Notes under the pieces: model-generated
Databases searched by the model: none
Seen by the model: the letters and a program-made list of their open reading frames with translations, nothing else
Told to the model about the DNA's origin: nothing
Part shown: positions 44,238 through 54,209 of the stretch, one piece after another
Layout of the letters: every line of letters starts with the position of its first letter
Position numbering within the stretch: position 1 is the stretch's first letter
Origin: Aldrovandia affinis
Lineage: Eukaryota; Chordata; Actinopteri; Notacanthiformes; Halosauridae
NCBI GenBank assembly: GCA_029706075.1
Contig: JAINUG010000014.1
Span: 1,071,501-1,135,500, forward strand
Direction of reading: 5' to 3'
Length of the DNA: 64,000 bases
Made by a program: the position numbers and the translations under genes

Positions 44238-45696
44238 ACAGTGAGTATAACAAGTATTCACCCCATTTGGCATTTTTCATGTTTTATTTTCTAACAAAAT
44301 GTATTTAATTGGGATTTCTTGCCACTAATCAGCACAAAATACTCTACAATGTCAAATAAAAAACAACAACTCTAAAACTTTTTCTTAATTGCAAATAATA
44401 ATAAGACAATAATTTATTCTATAATTATTGACCCCCCTTGACTTAATACTTGGTGGAAGCACCTTTAGCTGCAGTTACAGCTGTGAGTCTATTTTGGTAA
44501 GTCGCTAGCAGTTTTGCACATCTGCACACTGCAATTTTTGACCATTCTTCTTTAAAAAATTGCTCGAGCTATTTTCAAATCTTTCCACAGATTCTCAATG
44601 GGATTGAGGTCTGGGCTACTTCAGGACATTGATTTTTTTGTTTTTAAGCCACTCCAATGTGGCTTTTGCTGTATGCTTTGGATCATTGTGCTGCTGGAAT
44701 ATAAGTCCCAGCTCTCTTGCAGACTGCAGCAGGTTTTCCTCCAAGACTTATCTATATCTTGCGCCATTCATTTTACCCTCTATTTTGACTAATTTTCCAG
44801 TCCTCGAAGCAGAGAAGCATCCCCATAGCATTAGGCTCCCACCATCATGTTTCACAGTAGGGATAGTGTTCTTGGGATAATACCCAGTGTTAGGCTTCTC
44901 CTGAAGTTCATGGCAAAAATTTCAATCTTGGTCTCATCAGACCATAGAGTCTTCCTCTACTTGGTTTCATGGTCTCCCACATTCCTTCTGGCACACTCTA
45001 GGCACGATATAATTTGAGTTTTCTTCAACAATGGCTTTCTTTTTGCTACCTTCCCTAAAGGGCAGATTTGTGAAGCGCCCTGGCTATTGTTGTCACATGG
45101 ACAGTACTGCCAGGGAAGACTGTAACTCCATCAGAGTTGCCATAGGCCTCTTGGTGGCCTCCCTAACAAGTGCCCTTTCGCGTGGATGCTCAGTTTTGGA
45201 GGATGGCTTGTTCTAGGCAAATTCACAGTTGTGCCATATTCTCTCCATTTCTTTATGATGGCTTAACGGTGCTCCGGGGATATTCAAATCTTTGAAATCA
45301 TCGTATATCTTTCCCCTGATTGGTGGTTTTGAAAAACATTTTCTCGGATTTGCTTTGCATGTTCTGTGGTCTCATGATGAAGCCCTTGTTTGGAAATGCA
45401 CTAACCAAGTGTGGGACCTCTCACAGACAGGTGCATTTAATTTTAAATAATTTTAAATGCCTTAATTGTACACAGGTGGACTCCAATCAAATAATTATGT
45501 GACCTCTGAAGACAATTGATTGCACCAGAGTTTATTTAGGCATGTCTTAGAGTAGGGGGTGAATACTTGTGCAACCATTTATTGTCCATTTTTTTAAATT
45601 TGATGTTATATAATTTTTTTGTGTTTGATTCCATGAAGTAATAAAATAAAATGTGAAAAATGCCAAAGGGGGTGAATACTTATTATACCCACTGTA
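44238..45696 (-). mobile_element. Near full-length Tc1-like transposon, inactivated
   Basis: Left end ACAGTGAGTATAACAAGTATTCACCCC..TTTGGCATTTTTCA and right end GGTGAATACTTATTATACCCACTGTA are inverted repeats of each other over about 55 bp, next to TA. Total length about 1.46 kb, the usual size of a Tc1 element. The transposase lies on the minus strand between about 45330 and 44430. Confidence 0.93.
44430..45330 (-). pseudogene. Tc1/mariner transposase pseudogene
   Basis: On the minus strand the order is right for a whole transposase: an N-terminal helix-turn-helix part near 45320-45180, a linker, [16 protein letters not shown]-like sequence (about 44880-44810, with a frameshift), an H-N-D-P-K-H-type segment near 44690, and SPDLNPIENLWKDLK near 44610-44565. 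The last motif carries the final acidic residue region of the DDE domain. Several in-frame stops and frameshifts break it, so no enzyme can be made from this copy. Enough remains to place it in the Tc1 superfamily; it is a different subfamily from the 5.2 kb copy. Confidence 0.9.
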
Positions 45697-45699
45697 TAT

Positions 45700-46375
45700 G
45701 AGAGAAAAATAAATCTTTTTCTGGCATGGTTACCTGTTATCTGTTACCTATGGAACCTGTGGATAGACCATGAACCAAGCGAATCACAAAAACAGAAAAA
45801 CCCAAATGAAGAATGCGTTGGATGCCTATAACTGACAGTATTTAGTCCTCTGCACTGTGTTTAACTGGCTGTGATTACACTATGGTAGCCCATGATACCA
45901 TGAATAAGGCAGGGATTTGGTCACGGGTGCCATGGAAACCAGGATTTTTGCCATGGCTGTCCATAACTTTCTTTTATTTTCATGACTGTGTTAAGTAACA
46001 CATTTTTAATACGTGTTGAAGTACATAGGTGCCTAGTATTTTATTAGCCCTATATAACTGTGGAATCAATGTTTCCAGCAGTGGCTGTTTCTGCCATTAG
46101 TTCTAGTCATGTTTTAACAATGGCAGTAGGCAATGGTGCTAATGCTGAAAGCCCATTCTCTCAACACAAAGGTTTTATAGTGGAGAACAGAAGATACTCG
46201 CTAGCACATACTGCTTTTCATCAGAAGTGAAACTGATTCTTTTCTTTCTTTCTTTTTTTTACAAACGGAGGGACACACGAGTGGAAACAGTAAAGCGATC
46301 CTGCTGTAAAATATCCAATCGCAGCGGTCATTAAGTAATTAGCAGCTGAAAGGGAAGGCAGCCACAGGCTCCAGA
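45700..46375. other. Non-coding stretch, no gene recognised
   Basis: Unique sequence with repeated CATGG words near 45885-45960. Confidence 0.4.
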
Positions 46376-46384
46376 GTATAACAG

Positions 46385-46580
46385 GGCCTCTGACCTGAGA
46401 TCAGTGCTTTAGTTCCCTTGCCTGGAGTAAAGTACAAGTTGAAGTGGATGTGGACTCACGATACATAGGCTATGTATCGCTTAGAATATATCAATGCCTC
46501 TGATCAGAGCTGATCTGAGATCGGTGGTTGGGTTGCGTGGAGTAAAGGGGACGTCGAAGTGGATGGGGCTCTCAAGACAT
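46385..46580. repeat. Imperfect ~95-bp tandem duplication
   Basis: GCCTCTGACCTGAGATCAGTG..GGAGTAAAG..GAAGTGGATGTGG in the first copy corresponds to GCCTCTGATCAG..CTGAGATCGGTG..GGAGTAAAG..GAAGTGGATGGGG in the second. Divergence suggests an old duplication. Confidence 0.75.
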
Positions 46581-46584
46581 TCGG

Positions 46585-47265
46585 TAACGGGGAATGTAGA
46601 GGCAGAACAGGTCAATTAAGAAAGGGGGGTCACAGAGGAGGCCCCCATGTACTGTATTACGTTGATGATGACACACTTGGGGTTTGGGCTTTACATTATC
46701 ACATGTAGGAACCATACCATTGCAGTAAAGCTGGGGGTGAATACAGCGTATCTCACTGGGAGGATGTAAAAGTAAAAAACCATGTGAAAGGCTGAAGAGA
46801 TGAATTCTTAATCCAGGTTTAAATATTAATGCCGATCCCCACACACAAGGGGGGAGAAAAAGCCATTCCACAACTTCAGCTTTTGAACGGGCGTGTTTTC
46901 TCTGACTTTTGAACAATACCAAAAATGGCCTTCGCGGACCAATCAGACAGAGGCTCTGAACTTTTGTTTTTCTCGCAGTAATGTGATTTTAATGCACTTC
47001 ACAAGCGGTATTCATGAGTCTCTCTGTCTCTCTCTCTCACTTATTATCCCCCCCCCTCCTTGTTCTCCCATTCGGAGCTGCCAATTGCGCTATGCTCTCG
47101 TGTCACACTACACCGCCCGCACCCACGCAGGGAGCGCAGCGGCTGGGAAAAACCTGCACCCACTCTGACACCCAGTACACGCGGCATACTGCAGGAGAGC
47201 TGCCGCCAGTCGGAGGAGATGCACGTCTCTCACCGATGACAGCCGGTAACCTGTAGGTGCGCGGG
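46585..47265. other. Non-coding stretch, no gene recognised
   Basis: A CT-rich tract lies at 47018-47060. Open frames on both strands at 47014-47339 lack domains. Confidence 0.4.
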
Positions 47266-47268
47266 GAG

Positions 47269-47283
47269 TCGCCAGGGGGCGCT
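47269..47283 (+). promoter_or_regulatory. CTCF-like binding motif
   Basis: TCGCCAGGGGGCGCT matches the vertebrate CTCF core CCACCAGGGGGCGCT at 13 of 15 positions. A weaker relative, GCATCAGAGGGCGGC, lies at 50800-50814 in the same orientation. Binding is inferred from motif only. Confidence 0.45.
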
Positions 47284-47289
47284 GATGCG

Positions 47290-48545
47290 CTGGGGGTGGG
47301 CAGGGGGTTGGTTGGTAAGCTTGGCTCACGCAAGCCCACCTTTACTGGCAGGATGGAGCCAGTTGTGTCCTGTCGCTGGGGACTCCCGGCCGTTGTCAGC
47401 TAATGACGTAACCCAGACTGCTGGAAATAGCAATGTCAAGGCTGTGTGGCCCAGCTTGCATATTTTCTAAATGAGTCCCATAGCCACCCTGGTAAGGGTT
47501 CCATTTTCTGTATTTTTCCGTAAGACTTCATGGGAGCAGTTCTCTTCACCCACGTTCAGTTTCGCAGTCTTTCTTTATTGTGCTTTTGTCAAAAAGGAGA
47601 GCGGCTTGCCTTTTCTGTTTCTGCCGCGGTCAGGCTGAGGTTGCTGTTGGGTGACTTGCAGAAACAGAATCTATTGGGTGTGGGTCTGTAGACCTTGAAG
47701 AAGTTGTTAACCGTAAGAGGCTGGTCCGAAGGTTGAATTTTCCCGTTATGAAACCGATAGGGGATCTGACCAGGTACGGAAATGTCTGCAGTGTTGGAAC
47801 CTGCACCTGTGAGGGGAATTGAGGTGATTTTGGAAAATGTTAGTCATTAGATATTGAAGATTGTGTGTGTGTTTTGTGTGTTTTCTAAACCATTTCTAGT
47901 GGATATTTTTGCTCGTAATCAAATTAATTTTCTTTGTATTTTTGTTCCTCGGTTTCCGTTTATTGTTCTTTTTTTGTGATTTCAATTCTTATTTTTGTCT
48001 TCTTTTTTTCCTGTGTGGTCGTGAGACATGGTTGTTGTTTTGTTTCTACCATTGTTTCAGTTTTTTGTTAATTTTTTATTTTATTTTGTACATGTTTTCC
48101 TCTTTTGTTTTATTTAAAGGGTTAAAAAAATAGAGTTTTTCTCTCTCTCTCTTTCTCTCTAATTCTGTTTCTGTCTCACACTCTCCTACCCTGAAAAAAA
48201 GCAACCTCTCACAAGTAGAGCTGCACAATAACAATAATTACTGTAATTTGATGCCAGATTCATCTGACTATGGCTTGATAGCTTAATAGTCTATGCCCCT
48301 CTCCCTTTGACTCTCTGAACTCTGGGTAAAGACTTTTGCGAGTTTAAAGTAGTTTAGTTCACTTTCTTCTTCTTTTTTTTCAAGAGCTAATTTTCATCTG
48401 TTCTTTTAAAATCCCCATTAGTTCTGTCTCAAAGCAGGATGGGTGCATCGCTAATGTTATCAGATGGATGTAAGTGAAAAGTAGTGCTTTAATTGATGTA
48501 GGGTATGGCATGAAGACTACAACATTCAGGTCAGAAACTCAATAT
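47290..48545. other. Non-coding stretch, T-rich in part
   Basis: 47910-48160 is strongly T-rich on the plus strand, giving a Phe/Leu-rich frame that is an artefact. Confidence 0.45.
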
Positions 48546-48549
48546 GTGT

Positions 48550-48563
48550 AGTGTGTGTGTGTA

Positions 48564-48616
<53 letters not shown>
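48550..48616. repeat. (GT)n-(AT)n-(AG)n compound microsatellite
   Basis: GTGTGTGTGT, then about 30 bp of ATATAT from 48566, then AGAGAG to 48616. Confidence 0.95.
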
Positions 48617-48737
48617 CTATTGAAATGTCTCTCACACACAAGCTGTTTAAGCTGTACTGACATTGCGGATAAGGTGATTGTTGGGCCTGGAACTTTGAAT
48701 GAACTGCAAATGAGACCGGGAGATTGAGAAGGGAGAG

Positions 48738-49060
48738 TGGAGGTGTGTGTGTGTGTGTGCGTGTGTGTGTGTGTGTGTGTATGTGATAGAGAGTGTAACT
48801 ATATCTGTATGCTTATGTTTGTTTGTGTGTGTTTGAGTGTAGGTGTGTGTGTGTTTGAGTGTAACTATATCTGTATGCTTGTGTTTGTTTGTGTGTGTTT
48901 GAGTGTAGGTGTGTGTGTGTTTGGGTGTAGGTGCGCGTGTTTGGTTGTGTATGTTTGGGTGTAGGGGTGTGTTTGTGTGTGTGTTTGGGTTTGGGGGTGT
49001 GTGTGTGTGTGTGTGTGTTTGTGCGCGCATGTGCAAGTGTGTGTTTGGGGGTAGGTGTAT

Positions 49061-49126
<66 letters not shown>

Positions 49127-49180
49127 ACGTACGTGCCCTGTGTGTGTGTTTGTGTTTGTGTGTGTGTGTGTGTGTGTTGC
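48738..49180. repeat. GT-rich domain with a 58-bp internal duplication
   Basis: About 440 bp of GT and GTTTGGGTGTAGG-type units. A longer unit containing GAGTGTAACTATATCTGTATGCTT occurs twice (about 48790 and 48857). A pure GT tract spans 49066-49125. His/Thr-rich minus-strand frames of over 200 codons are artefacts. Confidence 0.95.
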
Positions 49181-49184
49181 AGTG

Positions 49185-51965
49185 GAGGGCCCCTGACAGG
49201 TCCTGACTCTTCCTCTCAGCTGTTTGACGGGGAACGGGGCGTCTCCTGAGGTGCCCGTGTCAGCTGTGCTCCTCTTCAGTGGAGACAGGTGCCTCTGTGA
49301 GTACTCTCTGGGCTCAGGGCCCCACCTACACATACAAACCTGCCTCACCTCCATGCTGCACCGTTATGTCACCTTCCATTCACTTCTCTAACCCCCCTGG
49401 GGTCAGGGGTCAGAGGTCATGATGCCTTTCATCCAATTTCTTTTCTCTTTTTTTTGCTTTGAAGTTTTTCTTATTCTTATTTGTTATCAGCACTGTTAAA
49501 GAATAGTGGATGAGTTCTAATTATGTAGAATAGTGAAACAAATAATAATTGTAAAAAATCATTAGCATTTCTGTATGCAGTTCATTTGTACATGCCTATA
49601 TGTATGTAAACATTGGCTCATGGTGTTATTGTTCATTGATGTACTGTACTTTAATAGCAACATAGTGCATTGTAGTAATTTTGATGTGATTTTTAAGTAT
49701 GATAAACAAGCAAATGTAAATATTCCCCAGCTGGGTGTGAAGTGGGCCTTTTGATGTTGTGTAGTTGATTTTTCATCTCAGTTTCTGACGTGCTTTTATC
49801 TATTTGTATATTTATTTATTTTTTCTCAAAACTACAAACAGCTCTCTGACCTTGTACTTTTTAAAAATGCTTACACATTCCTCTCGGGAACTGACAGTCC
49901 CTAAAAAAAAACCACACCAAGGAAAAAAGAAAGAAAAAAAAGCAGAAACCAAACCGTCGTACAGCTCGGAATGCCAGAAATGGCGCGGACAATGACAGTC
50001 TGCGAGAAGCGACCGGCGGAAGGTGACTTTACGTTGCTGCTCAAGAGTGGGATCCCATTTTTCTTTGTTAGCCAGTCAGTCATTAGCCTAGTTACACATC
50101 TGGATCCCCACAGCAATTTAAAGAATATGGACTGTTCCTTCAAAAAGCCCTAATTAGCCCAACTGGAAGGGAACATCTTGTTTTCCTAGCTCCCCTAATG
50201 GATTGGACCAAGGTCTTTTCAAATGCAAACTTATCAAGGAGACACGGCTGGGACTGCCCACCCCTCCAAGCACCCATGAGCCTTTGCAGGCCCTGTTTGC
50301 TGCCCATCAGTAGAACAGTAAATATAATGTCATACTAGCATTACATTTTCACTGCCAATTTTTATTATAAAAAAAATAATAATAATGTTGCCACTATTAC
50401 TTTTTTAGTTGTTGTTTGGTATGTGAGACCTGGGTGTAATTTCAGGAAGGATCAGGTTAAAAACTGATTTGCAGCAATGTCTTCCTCACATTTAAGACCA
50501 TTCTTTCAGATAGAAAAGAAAAAGGAAAACCCACCCAAAAAAACCAGCAACAACATAACATTATGAGTTATCGCACCACAGTGAACATACCGATATATTA
50601 GATTCAGCCACCTGCAATAGCAACTTTAATCACTGGTTCAGGGCATTTTGACGTTAGCCATAAAAAAGTGCTTGACCTCGGACCTTACTCCTTTCAGTAG
50701 CCTACTTCTGTGAGTGCAGGACGTTGCCAGATTGCAGTATTTGCAATGCACCCTGGGACATATGACTGCTGCGGGTCGGTCGTTGTTCACTGAGAGCGTG
50801 CATCAGAGGGCGGCCCCCTTGAATGGCACTAAATGACAACACTGCACAGCTGTGGTGTCGCAGCGCTGTCTCACAGCTCTGCAAAGCGGTCAGACTTCCC
50901 ACGACGTGCGCCTCCCGGCCTCCGGCGACAGTAATGTACCGTACCACAGAGGCCTGGTTGTTTGTTCTGACGTCACCCTGTCCGTGCTCTTACATCTGGT
51001 GTGTTCAGCGTGCGCTTTATTGTGGGTGCGCCCGGTCAGACTCGACTCGGCTCTCCTGCTCTGGCGTGTTGTCCCGACCGGGAAGGCCCCTGGGGGGGGC
51101 AGGTGGGGCGGGGTGTCAAATCCCAACCTTTTGTGAGCGTGGCCCAAACCCCAGAACCTAAAGGTCATTTTTGAGTGTGCGAGTTATCGGTGCTCTTTTT
51201 TGCACGCCAGAATCTGTGTTTCAGCAGGGGGAGGGGGAGGGGGAGGGGGACACAAAAAAAGAAGGAGAGGTCCTTGCTTTGCTGTATGGTTTCATTCTGT
51301 GGGATGGGAAGGGAGGGGGAGAGAGCGAAAGAGAGAGAGTAGGAAATACAGCGAGAGATTCTCGTTTCGTTCTCAGGCCTTCTCATTCAAACTGCATCAG
51401 TCAAATAATATTTCCCCAGTCGGTCTCCGGTTGGTTTTCAGGGCTTTTACGCAGATTAAAAACATGTTCTCCTCCCTATAGGAGGTGCCCTCTGGGTCAA
51501 AGGCATTTTCTCTCCCTCCTCTAAGAGGGCACCGACTCTCCTGACATTTTGGAAACTATTTCCGAAAGGGTAAATATTGCCCAAAGTCTTTGCCCTACTT
51601 AGAGTGACAACTTTATTATATATTTTGTGTGTGTGTGTGTGTGTGTGTGCACGTGCATCTGTCAAATATTTTTGTTATTATTTTTAACCAACGCGTAAAA
51701 TGCTTTCTCCTCAAATGTTGCTGACCTTACGTGATTTCTGTGAGGCGCCCGCTTGTTGGGAGTGGCGTGGTGGCTGTGGTGTGCGCAACGTCGGGACCCC
51801 CTGGGTGCCTGCTGGTGCTTACGGTCTCTTCTGTCATTCTGAGGTAATATGTATTGATTCGTAAGGAAACGTTCTATTAAATTATACATCTGAATGCAGT
51901 GCAGTGTGTCTCGCCCCGGTCTCCACGTCATCTGAAGTGAGTCTCTGGTCCTTTTAAAAAGCAAA
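49185..51965. other. Non-coding stretch, no gene recognised
   Basis: Several acceptor- or donor-like sites at 49215-49300 define only very short segments. A (GGGAGG)n patch lies at 51228-51250, a GA-rich patch at 51310-51340 and a (GT)n tract at 51627-51649. The both-strand open region 50702-51168 is CpG-bearing and lacks domains. Confidence 0.42.
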
Positions 51966-51971
51966 CCGGGT

Positions 51972-52428
51972 CATATGAAAAGAGTTCACTGTATAGGTTT
52001 ATATGAAATAAAGTTTAGTATAACAGGCTTATATGATATCAGGTTTAGTATAACAAGCTCTTATGATATAAGGTTTAGCGTGACAATCTCATATGATATA
52101 AGGTTTAGTAGAACAGGCTCATATGATACTAGGTTTAGTATAACAGGTTCATACTGTATGACATAAAGTTCAGTATAACAATCTCATATGATATAAGGTT
52201 TTGTATAACAGACTCATGATATTATGGTTTAGTAAAACAGGCCCATATAATATAAAGTTTAGTATAACAGGCTCATGATATTAAGATTTAGTATAACAAG
52301 CCCATATGACATTAAGGTTTAGTATAACGGGTTCATATAATATAAGATTCAGTATAACATGCTCATATATAAGGTTTCATATAACAGGCTCATATGATAT
52401 TAAGGTCTGTATAAGATTCTCATAAAAG
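51972..52428. repeat. Minisatellite, ~30-bp unit, about 14 copies
   Basis: Units of the type GTATAACAGGCTCATATGAT + ATAAGGTTTA, ranging from about 27 to 35 bp. Copies are well ordered and moderately diverged; the last two are the most degraded. A 10-residue repeated peptide in one frame is a consequence of the 30-bp period. Confidence 0.95.
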
Positions 52429-52429
52429 T

Positions 52430-53870
52430 ATTTTTTGTGAAGGTCTTCCTCTGCAGCTTGCTTTTCATGTTCTATGCCTTATAAGCATTACTGAACATTT
52501 CTAAAAATACATAAAATAATTTTTATTTAAATTTATTTTCATAGATAAAATTTATTTTCATAGATAAAATTCTGCTGCTATTTATTGGGTATAAAACCAA
52601 AGCTTTTGTTGCCATTTTTATTGCATTTTTGTTTTATTTGCTTTTATATTGCATCTATAGGAGACATATTTTATATTACTGAGCATATCTTTTTACTTTC
52701 TTACATTGGGCGGCTGAAGGGTAATCCAAGCACACTTCACAGAGAAAGACGCAAAATGCCATTGATATAACTTTGAGACATAAAGCAGTATTGAGTATAT
52801 GATAATATTATTATATAGTGGGCCCGGGTGCAGGTGAGGCCTGCTGGGCAGAACTTTGGTTCTGTTTCATTTTCTAACTACCAGCGGAAAAAAATATTAA
52901 TAATACAATTTTAAACCCAAGAAATGATTCTGACATTATTTTTGGGACACTGAAGCACAGCACTCTGAATTTAAAGGAGTCTGGCTTGTTAACAATTTTC
53001 TCAGTGAAACATTGAGCACCGGCTTGGATTGGTCAGAAAGTGGCAGAATTGTAAACAAAGCGCCGACTGTTCTTGTAGTCGCTTCCTCATAGATCAAATT
53101 TTTCCCTTTTTCCTTGAATTTTTGTTTATTTATTTTGTTATTTATTTTTGATGGAGGCAAGAAGAGCTTGGACGATCAGTGGCTTAAATTTCACAACCGT
53201 CTGATGGTTTAGGGTTCATGAAAGGGACATGGATGACTTGCGCGCTCACGTTTATTAGTGGGAGAAGTATCTCCCCGCTCGAGGTGCTTGGAAAGACATC
53301 GGGTGCCTGTTCCTCCCAGCCGTCAGACTCGGCCTCAAAGTGAAATACATGTCTGACAGGAACTTCAGTCAACCCTTTGCAGAATCTCTCTGGGTCTCTT
53401 TCGAACTCCCATCCTTGACAGGCAAACAAAATTCCCATCTCGAAGAGACGGAGAAAGAAACTTAAACTAATTTTCTTTTTCTTTCTCTTCTCTCCCCCTC
53501 CCTCTATTGTTCAGTTTTATTTAATTTCAATGTTAGATATGATTACATCTGGGTATTTCGGAGCGGCGGAGGTCGCCTGGACACGGGCCTCTCTCTCTCT
53601 CTTGCCGATCGGCGGAGGAGAAAGGGCTGAGAATTTAATTGGGCTCCCGGTTCCCGCGTTCTAAATATGGCGCGCCGCCGTGACCTTGGCGCGCACAAGG
53701 CTGGAGATGAATGGAGCACCGGGAATGTTCATAAACAGCTGAATCTGGCCTTTTGTGCGCCGCGATCGGAGGGGAGCGGGCTGGCGGGGCGGGGTGCGCT
53801 GTGCAGGTGGGAGGGGGCGCCCGTGTTCCCTGTGCCCTTGGTCCTGGTGGCTGTGTGTCACGAACCCAGA
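52430..53870. other. Non-coding stretch, no gene recognised
   Basis: A 21-bp tandem duplicate of ATTTATTTTCATAGATAAA lies at 52530-52570. 53560-53850 is GC-richer with CpG. A 166-codon plus-strand frame at 53667 runs into CT repeats and has no domain. Confidence 0.42.
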
Positions 53871-53874
53871 AGCT

Positions 53875-54028
53875 TCTCTCTCTCTCTCTCTCTCCTTTTC
53901 TGTCTCTCTGTCTTTGCCACTACCTTTATTCCTCCAACTCTGTCTTTATTTCTCTTTCTCAATCTCTCTCAATGTCTCGCTCTTTCTTCTATCTCTTTTT
54001 TACCTCTGTCTCTTTTTCTCCTTCTGTC
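53875..54028. repeat. (CT)n and TCTCTTTCT-rich tract
   Basis: Pure CT at 53876-53895, then imperfect pyrimidine repeats to 54028. Confidence 0.9.
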
Positions 54029-54029
54029 T

Positions 54030-54208
54030 TATAATAATATATGCCATTTAGCAGATGCTTTAATCCAAAGCGACTTACATACTGTACATACATTAATCAC
54101 ACTAATTTGTGAATGCATACATGTTTCAGTATATGTGGTCCCAATGGGAATTGAACCCACAACCTAAGCATTGTCAACGCCATGCTCTACCTACTGAGCC
54201 TCTCTCTC
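54030..54208 (-). repeat. tRNA-derived SINE, minus strand
   Basis: On the minus strand: GCTCAGTAGGTAGAGCATGG (A-box-like), GGTTGTGGGTTCAATTCCC (B-box), then the tail GTAAGTCGCTTTGGATTAAAGC + ATCTGCTAAATGGCATATATTATTAT. This is the classic form of a very abundant fish SINE. Near full length and better preserved than the copy at 6.66 kb. Confidence 0.9.
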
Positions 54209-54209
54209 T

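Noticed and set aside
48647-49354. 235-codon minus-strand open frame rich in His and Thr
   Set aside because: Translation of a GT/CA microsatellite.
51972-52428. CRISPR-like array or repeat protein (10-residue period)
   Set aside because: No spacers; the peptide period simply follows the 30-bp DNA period and frames break after about 60 codons.
53667-54167. 166-codon plus-strand frame
   Set aside because: Runs through CT repeats into the antisense of a SINE; the end of the peptide is the SINE translated.
54140-54205. tRNA-like sequence on the minus strand
   Set aside because: The A- and B-box-like parts are followed by the standard SINE tail, so this is a SINE head and not a functional tRNA gene.
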